From Lepeophtheirus salmonis (lineage: Eukaryota > Arthropoda > Copepoda > Siphonostomatoida > Caligidae), in contig NC_052140.2 in NCBI RefSeq assembly GCF_016086655.4, positions 744,001 to 808,000 of the forward strand: 64,000 bases of DNA, given 5' to 3'. The notes below the pieces were generated by a model. It was not told where the DNA came from. It was given only the letters and a program-made list of their open reading frames with translations, and ran no database searches. The position numbers and the translations under genes were made by a program. This document shows, one piece after another, positions 46,830 to 58,059 of this stretch (positions are counted from its first letter, which is position 1; every line of letters begins with the position of its first letter).

Positions 46830-47800
46830 CAAGTGGATGAAATCTACGATTGTATGAGGGCCAGAAGGGATTTTATATTCAAAACAATTACCTGATGGAA
46901 TTATATATAATTTTCGTTACAACTCGCACTGAATAATATGTCATTAGTCTAATTCCTGGAAAGTGTTTCCATCTTTCTATTAGCATGCAATCGTAGATAT
47001 ATGTCAAATCGTATTTTACATATATCTAAAATATGCTGTAATTTTGCAACTTAGTTGTGTATATTTGATTCATTATATCAATTAGTTAATATTTTATCCG
47101 TCTATCATATTTTGAATCTACAGATGAGTGGGTCGAAAATCAGAATTTGAGAAACCCATGATGAAGAAATCGTAATAATATGAAAGACTATTTCATGCCT
47201 AAGAATGGGATTTTGAGGAGAATATAGACAGGAAATACTCCTATGTTAATCCTCTATTCTAATCCTAATTGAATAGTTAACAATAATCTTTTGTCCTTTT
47301 CGAATTACTAAACTGTGTTTGTCTCTGCAAAAATCCCATGCTCCTCCATGCAAATTTCAGGATGATTGAATGCATTTTGAAGGCTCTCCAATTAAGTTGA
47401 AGCTTTATTAGCAATAAATATTTTGCTTTACAATTACTACCCATTGTGGTTAAATATTTGTTTACTAGAGAAATTTGACTTGTATTTTTAGCCAATAATA
47501 ATATTCAAATGTTTTAAGTTTTGTCATCATTGAAAAGAAAATGTTGCGTTCCGTAAATAATACTTTGTATTTTCTGTAAATATTGTGTTATTTTTATCTA
47601 CAGGTATGGTACAACCGCGAAAGATTGATATATCAATTTTTCCTGGCATAATAGTTATAATTAATCATCAGAAAGGGTCTGATAGTATATAGTTATTCCT
47701 AATAAAACGAATTGGATTATATTGCCTATACGATGGAGACAGAAATGGATTTAGCCATCCTCACAAAATAAATAAATCCTCAACTTTTACTAATATCCTG
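46830..47800. repeat. Family F repeat, second member
   Basis: 46830-46885 matches 43207-43263 in inverted orientation (GGATGAAATCTACGATTGTA, CCAGAAGGGATTTTATATTC). From 47150 the order matches 42830-43145 directly (AATATGAAAGACTATTTCAT; ATATAGTTATTCCTAATAAA; GGATTTAGCCATCCTCACAA), with about 350 bp extra in the middle. Confidence 0.45.
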
Positions 47801-48654
47801 TTCTCAATATTCAAAAAAGTTGATCAAAATACCCCTTAAAACAACCCATCCTAATTTACTATGTACATATAGGTATAGCAAGAGATTTTTATACATAATT
47901 GTCCCAATGTTTCATTTACTTACTACCTGTGTTATTAATATCAACATACATATGAATTTGAAAATTATGTACTCATTGGAGTGTCAATATTTCATTTTTT
48001 ATTTTTTTTAAATTTACAACACGGCGTTGCTTTTAAGTTATTTCTCAACTTTTTGTACGAAATGAGACAGAGAAAAACTGTCCACAATCAGTTGTTATTT
48101 ACTCAATTCTTCCTATCTATGGAATTATGGAAAGATCGTGAAGCCATGTTGTTCTGAGTGATGGACATAAAACCAAAAATGGATATATTCTGATAAGTTT
48201 TATGACCCACAATGACTCTTTCACCGGTATCTTCTAACAGATATCACGGCACACTTGAAAGTATGAACGTCAAGCACGAGGTAAATAAGTGTTAATTACT
48301 TTTGCCTGAAACCATTTTGCTCTTTGTCCATTTTGCATCAAGGATATTTTGCTTTAATAATATATAAACCTGCCTCATATTTATGATTTTTCGTTAATCC
48401 ATGATTTTGATTTTTTTGTTAACATATGAATTATTCATCATGTTGAATCATATTTGATCACTTCTTCCGTTGGAATCGTTGTCGTTTTTGTTTATTTTTC
48501 TTATTATATTAATTAATAAGTATATTATCTTTTTTGTCTCTGGTACAAACTCATTACATAGTGAGATTTCGATACTATAATTTGAAATTTCAACATTATA
48601 CCAAGAGAATATTACCATTTAATACTTTTTATAGTAATATATATATGACATATT
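47801..48654. other. No gene recognised
   Basis: AT-rich. TTACTTTTGCCTGAAACCATTTTGC near 48298 resembles Family E text in weak form. Confidence 0.35.
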
Positions 48655-48860
48655 TTGATTAAAAAGTTCAAAGGGAACATCAATTTTAACCAAAAATAAA
48701 CCATAACGACGTATAAACTTCATTTACTTATATACATATTAAGGGGAAATATCCTCGAGGTCAAATGGCTTTAAAGTGAAGTGCCCTTAGGCAAAATTGT
48801 TTAAGGCATACTTTCCTGAGGCATAACTGTTTATGGTGAAAGTACCTACTGTTCATGTGC
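48655..48860 (+). repeat. Family E repeat copy 2
   Basis: GTTCAAAGGGAACATCAATT, CCATAACGACGTATAAACTT, ATATTAAGGGGAAATATCCT, then a minor internal reiteration AGGCAAAATTGTTTAAGGCA / AGGCATAACTGTTTATGGTG. Confidence 0.65.
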
Positions 48861-48861
48861 A

Positions 48862-49530
48862 TACCGTGTGTTCAAAAAGCCTTTGACCACTTTGATTGTG
48901 CTACAAATAACCATGCACAATAGATCAGAATGAGGTTGTACAGGAAAATTCTAAGAATACTTTTTTATTTACACATTATCAAGATTATTATTTATGAATT
49001 TGATGTCCAACAGCTTCAATTACAGCCGGAAAGCAGTACATCATAATTTAGGAATGTAAGTCCTGGAAAACCAATGTGACTATACAGACGCTTTTAGGTT
49101 GTTGATGTTGCTGTAGTGGACTCTACCGGCTTTGGCCTCAATATGCCACCATATTGGAAAGGACTGAAGAGGCCACAAGTATTTGGGCTAGAAATTCATG
49201 TTTTTATACTGTTTATTTTATTGGTCCACAAGTTCTAGGCCAATCCCTGAGACTTTTTCCATCCTCCACAAGATTTTTCCCCTTATATACTGTATGACAG
49301 TTAACCTTCAGCCTCTTAAAATGTCAGAGTTGCTATGGCTGGTGCAGAACAATGTACGAATATTTAATATTTTTAATCTTATTCGACTTATAACATAATT
49401 ATAGCACTGTGTTCTGTTAGCTAAAAAATCCTGCTTTACCTCATATAATTGGAAAATTATATTATAACTTTACAAAACCTCCTAAATTATTGTCATATAG
49501 GTGGTCAAAGACTTTTCCAAACACCATATA
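48862..49530 (-). mobile_element. Tc1/mariner element with clear ends and decayed transposase
   Basis: TACCGTGTGTTCAAAAAGCC then TTTGACCAC (48862-48890) is inverted at 49501-49530 (GTGGTCAAAGACTTTTCCAA then ACACCATATA), and both ends carry TA. The 669-bp body holds minus-strand text WWHIEAKACRVHYSNINNLK near 49150, corresponding to the W.ILEAKAC...H.NIDSLKA stretch after the last catalytic Asp, followed by decayed C-terminal text. The catalytic core upstream is mostly gone, so it is non-autonomous. Confidence 0.7.
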
Positions 49531-50499
49531 TAGATACGGCCACATCACGACATTTGAAGTTAAACTACACTTGTAGGAGGGTCAGTTGGCTTATAGTCAC
49601 TTAACATATTTTTCATACCTAATCAGTGTAATTGTGCTGGTATCGTCTAACCTATGTAGCAGGAAAAATGAAAAATACATGTCTTATGTTGAAAATAAGG
49701 GCTCAAATCTTTAAATTTACCAAAAGAATCAGGCTTTGAAGAATTTTAAACATGAAAACTCCCTATTTCAAGCTTTATCGTCAGAAGGTATATATTTAAA
49801 AAAAAATGTATTTAGTTAGGAACCAATTTACCATTTTGAGCATGTTCTTTTCTATTCTATAAAAGATAATTCCACATTTTAACATTATTGGGCGAAGTTC
49901 GGTTGAGAAAGGCCTTAAAAAGTGTAAATTTTATTCAATAAATGCAAAATATATGCTTTTATGTCGGAAGTAAGTGTTCAAATAATTCAATTTAACATTT
50001 TGAGCACGTTTTGAACTATGTTAAAAGTAAAAATCCGCAATTTTAAGCTTTTTCGTCCGAATTAGGTTAAAAAGTGAATATTAAATCAAATGCAGACATA
50101 TTTTAAACTAGAAAGTAGTATTTTTTTTCATTCAATTTAACATTTTGAGAACATTTTTATATATGCTACTAAAGAAAATACCACATTTCAACTTTATTCG
50201 GTAATATTTTGTAGTAAAATGGCATCAAGTCATCCAGAAAATTTCAAAATAGAAGCCTTGATAGACAAAAATACAGTCAGTCATGTACAAGGCAAGGCCT
50301 CATAAATAGCTATACCTCAAGGCATGGAAAAGATAGTTAAGATATCAATATCAATGATGGAGAGTTTAAATGAGAATATGATACTGGTGAAAAATATTTC
50401 AAGGAGTAAAGTATTGCTCTGAGTGGAATGGCCTTAAGCCTGCATAGGGAAAAATTGGTAGCAAACAAAATTAAGAACTCTGCTTCTAAAATAGTTTAG
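49531..50499. other. No gene recognised
   Basis: AT-rich. CAATTTAACATTTTGAGCA/AC phrases recur at 49838, 49990 and 50135 (about 150 bp apart), each followed by a similar stretch, so this may be a loose tandem repeat. The last part may be the upstream region of the non-LTR remnant. Confidence 0.35.
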
Positions 50500-51170
50500 A
50501 GAAGATGTTCGAGATTCGGAACTCAACTTAATCCTGTTAGCTTGTAGATGATTCACAAGAATCCTTTTTCCACAATGGATGAGAAATGGCGGCAATATTG
50601 AGTGGCCACATCGTCCATTTTCACAATCGACTTCTGATTCAGCTTTGTGCTCCTTCTGTGAAGAGGATGTAGAAACCTCAAATCACCTATTATTCTAATG
50701 TTCCTTCATCGTCCCTCTAATTTCTGCGGATAATGTGATCGTAGCAGAAAACTATGAAGATTTCTTCTCCAAGGTTGAGATTGGTTGTCTCAACGGGAGC
50801 CAACAATCTCAACAGAATGGAGATAGAGACAATCATTTCCAAGGTCCAAACAGCAATATATTCAGCGAGATGCTATAAAGTCTCCCTTCCCACTAATTCA
50901 TAACCCTTATAAGAATGAAATTATTGTAATGATAACTTTTTTTTAATCTAACACATTTATCTTTTTATTTATGATTTCCCAATATTTTAATTTTATTTCA
51001 TAACGTTTTTATTTTATTTTACATGTATTGGTTCTGGTTTGCTTTAAGTTCAGTTATTTTATTATTGTACTGGATATATTTTATGTTTTAACAGGGACAA
51101 CTGTTTTTAAGCATTGATCCGGGAATCAAATGTATTAGTTTTAAAGGCAAATAAAAGCGTAAAAAAAAGT
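50500..51170 (+). pseudogene. Non-LTR retrotransposon 3' end with zinc-knuckle remnant
   Basis: The plus frame near 50630-50705 reads STSDSALCSFCEEDVETSNH followed by LLF-stop-C, fitting the C-x2-C-x8-H-x4-C finger at the C-terminus of many endonuclease-type non-LTR ORF2 proteins. WRQY and other fragments precede it. After the ORF the sequence continues to GCAAATAAAAGCGTAAAAAAAAG near 51166, a possible A-rich 3' tail. The reverse transcriptase is not present, as expected for a 5'-truncated insertion. Confidence 0.55.
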
Positions 51171-51361
51171 AGAATGTTGAAATTTCTTTATTGAATTTTT
51201 TTTTTTTTTTTCGTTATAGTTTTTTTAAATAGTGATCCTATAAACATTTTAATTAATTGAAGTATTGCTGGATGATTTAACTATGCCTTTTAATATATAA
51301 TTTGTAGTTTACATGAATAAATTTAGGTTTATAAAAAAAAAAAAAAAAAAAAATGGGGAAA

Positions 51362-51440
51362 GGTACGGCATTACTTAGCCAAACAGGCTAAATACAGGCC
51401 ACCTTGCATTAGCCCAACCCGTTTTCTAATAGCTAATTTA
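51362..51440 (+). repeat. tRNA-like SINE head, copy 2
   Basis: GGTACGGCATTACTTAGCC, AAACAGGCTAAATACAGGCC and ACCTTGCATTAGCCC align with 27465-27540. A run of 20 or more A residues (51331-51353) lies just upstream, as if another retroposon tail abuts it. Confidence 0.4.
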
Positions 51441-51779
51441 CCAAACATGAAAAGGATCTTTTTAGCCCAAAATTTATATTTTTGTGGTATAAAATGTAGT
51501 TTTTATAAAATTTGTTTACAACACCTACGTAATTTAGTCTTTTTTTTGCCTTGAAAGATTTAAATAAAATAAAAAATCCCCCATGAAATGTACTTTTTTG
51601 GTACTTCTTTCCAGATTTAAAAAACCTTTAAATTATTCCTGTAACTTTTTTGATTAAGAGAAAATGTCTCGTAAGTTTCAAAATATGACAAATAATGAAT
51701 TTTAAATAATTTTCTTAGGGGATTATAATAAATTCTTCAATTTGATCCAATTAGATATAAAAAACACCTGTAAAATATT

Positions 51780-52240
51780 TGATTTTTTTTCCAAAAAATT
51801 TTATGATTCAATTTTTTTGTCAACAGCTGTGGATTTTGATTTTTTTTTTTCAAAGAATCCTAATTTTTTGAGAATGGCATAGGGAAGTATTTTTGAAATT
51901 TTTTTCAAAAAAAGTGAATTTGTTGTGAATAGCCGTGGATTTTTGAAATTTTCTTCAATACTAATGAAATTTTTGTGAACAACCGTGGATTTTGAATTTT
52001 TTTTTTCCAAAAAAAAATTAATTTTTTGAGAATTGAGAAAGATTTTGGAATTTTTTTTTCTTATTTTTTTCCAAAGAATCCTAATTTTTTGAGAATGGCA
52101 TAGGGAAGTATTTTTGAAATTTTTTTCAAAAAAAGTGAATTTGTTGTGAATAGCCGTGGATTTTTGAAATTTTCTTCAATACTAATTAAATTTTTTATGA
52201 ACAACCGTGGATTTTGAATTTTTGAAAAATAATCAGGTAG
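51780..52240. repeat. Family D block with a 221-bp tandem duplication
   Basis: The segment starting CAAAGAATCCTAATTTTTTG at 51851 is repeated from 52072 almost unchanged for about 150 bp (GAGAATGGCATAGGGAAGTA; GTGAATTTGTTGTGAATAGC; CGTGGATTTTTGAAATTTTC). Each copy is itself made of the shorter Family D unit. The minus ORF at 51801-52010 is low-complexity. Confidence 0.85.
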
Positions 52241-52299
52241 AAAACAAATGAATAAAAATCATCAAAATCATACAACTAAAAAAAAAACTTAGGATGGAG

Positions 52300-55215
52300 A
52301 CAAAAAGACAACAATTAAGCATTAGATACACTAAACTTTTTACACCGTCTGTGGATGTGTATTAGACGGCGAAGAAATGTCATATTGTCTTTCGAACCAT
52401 ATGGGCAGTAGCGTATCAAATCCCCCGTGTACTTCTACGTTAGATTAGAAGAATCCTGAATTTTAATAGCAAAGACAGAGTATCTTGCAGGAGTTGAAAT
52501 AAAAATAGCTCTAAATTCTTCATTTTGGATAGGGACGCCGCCTTCTGTCAGCTTCTCTGATATCCTACTTCTACAGCTCGAGAGAGCCAACTCTATGGCA
52601 CGAGTTTTTGTAGGAGCACTCGACATATTTAAAGTGAGCCCGAATAAAAGAATAGCAGTCACGAATTTATCACTTATTCCTGCTATGTTAAACAATATGA
52701 TTTTTTTTTCAGTGTATGTAGTGAAGGACAGTCCGAAAAAGCATGAATAATTGTATTAAACAATTTTCCACAGTCCTTGCAAGGAGCATTGAAGAATATA
52801 CATCCTGAAGAGTTTTGAAGTTGCAAAGTGAATCGCTTTCGATCTTTTACTTTAGAAATTGAACACATTATTCTCTTCTTCCACAACATGGACAGACCCA
52901 ATATTTTTAAAAACTTGTCGCAAACTCTGTCAGCTTCCTCCTTATAATTTAATGCTCTAAACTTTCTCAAATGCCATGGAATGGGCATCATGTGATTGTC
53001 TGCAGCTCTCTTTAGTGGATAAAAAAATTTCCCAGAGTTGAACATTGAGTCGTCGCTCAAATCGTGAAAGGAGATAATTCCTCTCGATAAGGCTAACCAT
53101 TCTAATTGTTTTGGTTCCACGAGGTTTTTAAAATAAAACTTCATCTTACAGTTCTGTCGCACCACATCAATGGTGGAAGTGGATGAAAATGAGGGTGTAT
53201 CTTTCCAAATAATCCTATGTACTGCCACTAAAGATGGAGATAATTCCATCAAGTGATCATTTATAAAATCTGTTCCCAGCATAACCCATGTGTACATCGG
53301 GTTTGAGGAAATAGTAGCTACCCAACCAGGTTCTGGATGTCTTAAAAGGTCAATTAGAACTTTTTGATAGACTTTAGGCAGTATTCTTGAGAGCAGAGAT
53401 AGTCGTCATCCACGCATAATAGATCTAGGTCGTTTGATTGAGGATAAATATATCCTATGGAAAAACATATTAAGGCAGGAGTATTCTTCTTCAATTGCTC
53501 TCTCAGCGAGCCAGGGAATAGTTGTTGCCTTATATAGGACATTAGGAATGATTAAGACATTATAGAGGTCAATTCCCTTTTGAAGATTGAAACTTATCCA
53601 TTGGTTAATGGAAGAACACACATGTTTTTTTAGGAATGTCCAGTTTGAAATAGAGGCACCTATTGAATCCCATACAATTCCCAATATCTCCACTGTGTCC
53701 TTAATTAAATAGTTGACAATTTGAATAGTCTTACTTGGGTTCCATTTACCAATAGGAAGAACAACCGTCTTTTTATAGTTGATTTTCAAACCGGGCCTCA
53801 ATTAATAAAGGGTGATTCAAAACGAGCGGTTTTTGGATTGTAGAAATAAAACACATAAAATATTATATTATGTCAAAACTTTATTATGAACCGAAAAAAC
53901 AATCCTTTACAGCTATTTCTAGAAAATAATCCCCTTCATATGTTGGCCGCAACTGGCCTTTAATGGTCCATTCTTTCCCACCAATTTTCGACGACGCGTT
54001 CGAGCATTGTGACCGGAATCTCACGAATATTCTATTCTACTGGGAAGAACACCTGAAAGAATGCGATAGCTCTCATTAAGCACCGTGATTGGTCTCCAAT
54101 TGTTGACATCGGCAGGCCCCTCCCTTTTTTTGGGATCATAACTATCCGGCCTCTTATTATGGATTGTGCAAGCTTTCCCCGAATTTCCATAGACTTCCAC
54201 AGTTCAACTAAATAGGGAACAACCTTATCTACACATTCCGACCAATGCCATCTGGACCAGAAGCTTTTCCATCCTTAAAATACTTTGTTATGTAATTTGA
54301 TATAACATTTTTTGTGAAGATTGAATGTTTTCCTAACTTAGAAAGAGGAAAATTTGTTCTTTCACCCCCAACAAGCTTTTGGAAGCGCCTATGAAAGAGC
54401 TTTAAAATTATCTGTGGGTAAGTGATAGTTTGGCCTTCGTCAATTATTTTCTTGATTAAGGTAGTTCATCGGTTTTTTCGGAAACAATTTTTTTAATCTT
54501 TTAGATGCGTTTGTTTCTAAGACAATTTGTTCCTTAAACTCCATCTCAGCAATCTCCGAAGTACGATATAAGTTGGCAGTTTCTGCTACAATTGAGCGTA
54601 GAAAGAGAGATCCGTTATATAAAACATCTTCGAAACCCCTATTCAAATGATACAGCTCTCTTATAATAAATTGTATTGTTGTGAATTTAACAGTAGAGGC
54701 CAACACATTTGCTATTTTTGCTGGATGAAAAGTAGAGTTAAAACGATGAGTCTAATTTGACTTTAGTTCTTTGATAAAAATATTATCTATCACTACCCAC
54801 ATTGAGGTCTTAAAACGTTTCTTTGAATGATATTCTTGAATATCAATTTCAATCATTTTATGATCAGATCCAGGATGAGGGCGATAGAGTGCATTAGTTG
54901 TTTTTGACCGGATATAAGAAGAAGCAAGAGCTAAATCGATCCGTGAGGACTTCTTCCCACTTCTCCAAGACACACTATCCTTTGCGTTAAAAAATCCAAT
55001 GATATCACATACGTCAAGTTCCATGATAAGTTTCGTAAATATTTCAAGATTAGGGTAGCGAAAATTTGATTTATATAGATCTACATTAAGATCACCAATT
55101 AACAGGAGAGGATAAAAGTCATTCTTACAGACGTTAATGATTGCCTGAAAGAAGGCAATCATTTGATATTTGGTGCATTTGCTTTGACTAAATAGAAACC
55201 ACACCACTTACTGTT
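52300..55215 (-). pseudogene. Endonuclease-type non-LTR retrotransposon ORF2, disrupted
   Basis: On the minus strand, from 55207 downward, the APE-type endonuclease C-terminal half shows LLIGDLNVDLY, SRIDLALAS and GSDHKMIEI (54752-55207). A linker frame follows (54440-54706), then the start of the reverse transcriptase: YFKDGKASGPDG (near 54270), IPKKG and NWRPITVLNESYRILSG (near 54080). The RT then stops at about 54035. It resumes at GLKINYKKTVVLPIG (near 53790), with the palm containing the expected YADD missing. The thumb and connection follow (53406-53800), then a C-terminal region (52683-53297) with C-x2-C-x8-H-x4-C (CKDCGKLFNTIIHAFSDC), and a frameshifted tail (52435-52690). The 5' end is truncated at about 55215. 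The element cannot move. Clade not assigned. Confidence 0.85.
53816..54035 (-). mobile_element. Tc1/mariner-like 3' end lodged in the non-LTR element
   Basis: Minus-strand text IREIPVTMLERVVENWWERM then DH-stop (54030-53960) is the usual end of a DD34-type transposase (..RVVENW..R...C). It is followed by an in-frame GLF.RNSCKGLFFRF-like tail and a terminus AACGAGCGGTTTTTGG / GGGTGATTCAAAACGAGC at 53816-53835. Only one end is present. It replaces about 400 bp of the host element's reverse transcriptase. Confidence 0.6.
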
Positions 55216-55559
55216 GAAATAAATATTTTATGCCATCCCCCCCCCCACTAGAGAATTCATTTACGCACTTGGGATTATTGATGGTCTTTGAGACCAAAGA
55301 AAGTATTCCCCGATGTTTTTTATAAACAGATGTCGATTTCCTTCTTTTTTCCCCAAAAATCTTAATTTTACCAACAATTGGAATGGATTTTTTAATTTAA
55401 AAAAAAAAAAAAAAATTAATGTTTGGATAGTGGATATGCATTTCAGTATTTTTTTCGGTGAATAGCTAAGGATTAAAAACAAATAAAATCCAAAAAGTCA
55501 CATATTGTAGTTGCAACCTGACTCTAGATTATTTTTTCTAGAGCTGTTACTATTGGTCT
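55216..55559. other. Family D scraps, no gene
   Basis: A C run (55236-55245) marks the truncated end of the non-LTR element. 55330-55480 has Family D-like AT text (AAAAATCTTAATTTTACC, GTGAATAGCTAAGGATT) and an A run near 55400. Confidence 0.4.
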
Positions 55560-55860
55560 TTTATTCTTGAAGACAGAACATCTAAGCATAAATAAATAAC
55601 TATTGCAGGTGCTCATGAAAAACAGAGTAATAATAAGGGTTTGCTCGGGATTTATAAGCAAAACTCCTTGTTGGACTCAGATTAGAATTGAGGATCAACA
55701 TCAAAGTAATTCCAGCCTTTATTTCCTTTTTATATACGGATCTATTATTTTCTTTATATAACAGCTAACCCGCTCTCCTTCCAAACATTTTACAAATTGT
55801 CAGGATTAACACTCTCATTTTCGGTTTTATTTTTTATTTTTACATACGGGCAGGTCGTAT
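55560..55860 (-). repeat. Family A repeat
   Basis: Minus copy with the whole order: TTATTCTTGAAGACAGAACAT, GTGCTCATGAAAAACAGAGT, TTAGAATTGAGGATCAACAT, CTCTCCTTCCAAACATTTTA, CAAATTGTCAGGATTAACAC. Confidence 0.7.
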
Positions 55861-55912
55861 TTTATCAAACACTCTAGAGTGTATTTATGTACATTAACAA
55901 AAGACGGAACTA

Positions 55913-55957
55913 CTAAAAATAGTATTCAAAATATCAAATTTTGAATACTATTTTTAG
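55913..55957. repeat. Perfect foldback, 20-bp arms, 5-base loop
   Basis: CTAAAAATAGTATTCAAAAT pairs perfectly with 55938-55957 around ATCAA. No coding or tRNA context. Confidence 0.85.
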
Positions 55958-56599
55958 AATTTTACATGAAGTATTTCCTGATTCTTTTTTGTAAATAATT
56001 ATAGCTTTTCAAACGTGCTTAAATGCAAGACTGGGGATAATTATTCATATATTTAATACAAGTAAAAATTTTCAAATTGACTCTACGATGATTGTGGGTA
56101 GCAAATAGTTAAAAAATAATCCCAAGTACCCTCCTTAGTCACTAATAAAAAAACAAAAAAACAATTCCCCTTCAAATCCAAATAATCCTAATTGTGTCAC
56201 AATATGGTTCATTTTTCCCTTTTCTTCAAATACATATACATATTTGAAGAATAACTAAATTTCATTAGTTATATTAAATATCAATGCATTAGATATCTAT
56301 CACTTTAATAATGAAAAAATAGTGCGTTCTCATTCTTTTCTAAAGATCTATTTGAGTTAAAATCAAATATAAAAGTTTTTTATTAAATCAGAGCAAATAA
56401 CACATTTTGCAGATAAGTTAATTAATTGTATTTGATATATAGGATGAGGTTATGCTATATGGACTGAGACATGTATGTTTTTTGTTAATCGGACATACAT
56501 GCCCCTTATTATTATATGTATTAAATTTGTACTTGTTCTAAGTAACACAAATAAATAAAAATAATTTAGTCTTAACCTTATATAGAGTGTTAAAAAATA

Positions 56600-56740
56600 T
56601 GATTTGCCGGTATGGATAAAAATAAAAGAAACCGAAAATGAATAGTGTAACCCTTACAATTTGAAGAATGGTTGAGAAGGGAGCAGCTAAGCTTTCATGC
56701 CGTTTTATTAGATACGTTACCTATTTATATTGTACCACGC
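56600..56740 (+). repeat. Family A repeat, 5' part
   Basis: AAAAGAAACCGAAAATGAAT, GTAACCCTTACAATTTGAAG and GGGAGCAGCTAAGCTTTCATG match the upstream half of Family A. Confidence 0.6.
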
Positions 56741-57249
56741 AACTGTTTCTCCAAAAAGAAGCTAATATAAGCTAAATAAGTCCTTTATACAAACGGCTAT
56801 TTATCTTTTATGGTCATATTATTTAATATCCATAATTTTAAATATGCATATATATATATATATGCATATTGTGTAATATTAAAATACTAATTGGTATTTT
56901 AATCGATACTCTATCGTAATATTGGCAAGTAATAAAAAGTGTAACTATGAATTTTTATTTGTACATGATAACCAAAATTTCATCATAGAAATAATAGAAT
57001 GCCCAATATATTTAGGTATATGTACGAGATGTGTTCAAACAGTAAGGTGACTTTTCAATTTGGCGGTCCTTAGTATTTTCCATGGAAATGTCGATGGTTT
57101 ATTAAGTCAAATAAAATATATATATTTATTAAGAGCATTTACACAACTCTTGCAATACGATGACAGTTTTAATTATAATGCAGTAAAATACAAACACCTG
57201 AATTATTTACTTAGTTATGTTACACAACTTATTATTATATTTAGACTAA
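56741..57249. other. AT-rich spacer with palindromic TA tract and a transposon-like end
   Basis: TATGCATATATATATATATATGCATA (about 56846-56871, written here in part) is a self-complementary TA tract, followed by ATTAAAATAC..GGTATTTTAAT in inverted pairing. GATGTGTTCAAACAGTAAGG (57024-57043) looks like a Tc1/mariner terminus with no partner. Confidence 0.4.
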
Positions 57250-57385
57250 TTGAAAAATGGGAAACCTCAATGACGTCACAAGGGATTGATTTTACCTTTT
57301 TTAAGGATCGACCAGTAGGACTGGACTGAATGAAACCAGACAGGACTGTGGTCCTCTGTTCTAAATAAGAATTGACACAACATTA
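57250..57385. mobile_element. Family B hAT-like MITE, 3' part
   Basis: ATGACGTCACAAGGGATTGA, TTTTACC..TTTTTAAGGATCG, GGACTGGACTGAATGAAACC, then TCTAAATAAGAATTGACACA and the end ACATTA. It is the inverse of the 37318 copy. Confidence 0.65.
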
Positions 57386-58059
57386 GCGGGCACCTCATGT
57401 TCCAGTAATCTCTAACATTTGGTTGATGTATGTAATGCAAGTTGTTGTCACTCTTTTTTTAAGTAGCATGTATTGCAAGTTAGACTCTTCCCAGGAAGAT
57501 AGAACACATACATCACTCCTCACATGAAGACACTTTTTGGTGACATTTTCAAAGATTAGCAATGTTTTTCCCCGCATATTATAGTAACTAAGACCTTACT
57601 GAACTGTAGCTTGATATGATATAAGAAAGACTTAGAGGGGTTTAATAATTTTAGAAAAGCGTGCCTTACCAAACGGTCGATTAGACACTTTAAAAAATAG
57701 GGAACTGTGCCTTACTGAACGAGAAACAAATGTCTCTCAAAAGGTCTAAAAGTTGTTGTTATTCTTAATGTCCAGGTTAAATAAAAAATGCAAAGGATTT
57801 TTTTTCTCCAATGCTTCTTTCTTGGTGAGGACGTTAAAGGGTTATGGTATCTCTGGACCTCAATTCCATATAAAATTTTTATTAGTTGACAAACTTAAAA
57901 AATCGCTCAGGAATCAAATACTTGCGGATCTTCTACAATTTTAGCTCCAAACAAATCCTACTAATCAAATACACATAACTACCCTTTCAGCTTATCACAA
58001 AGCAAGTTTGATTTATCCTACAGGGATGATCTTATCTAATGGTATTATTTTTAATCCAG
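57386..58059. other. No gene recognised
   Basis: Two short similar phrases (GCGTGCCTTACCAAACGG, 57659; CTGTGCCTTACTGAACGAG, 57705) suggest a small local repeat. Plus frame 57753-57944 unrecognised. Confidence 0.35.
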
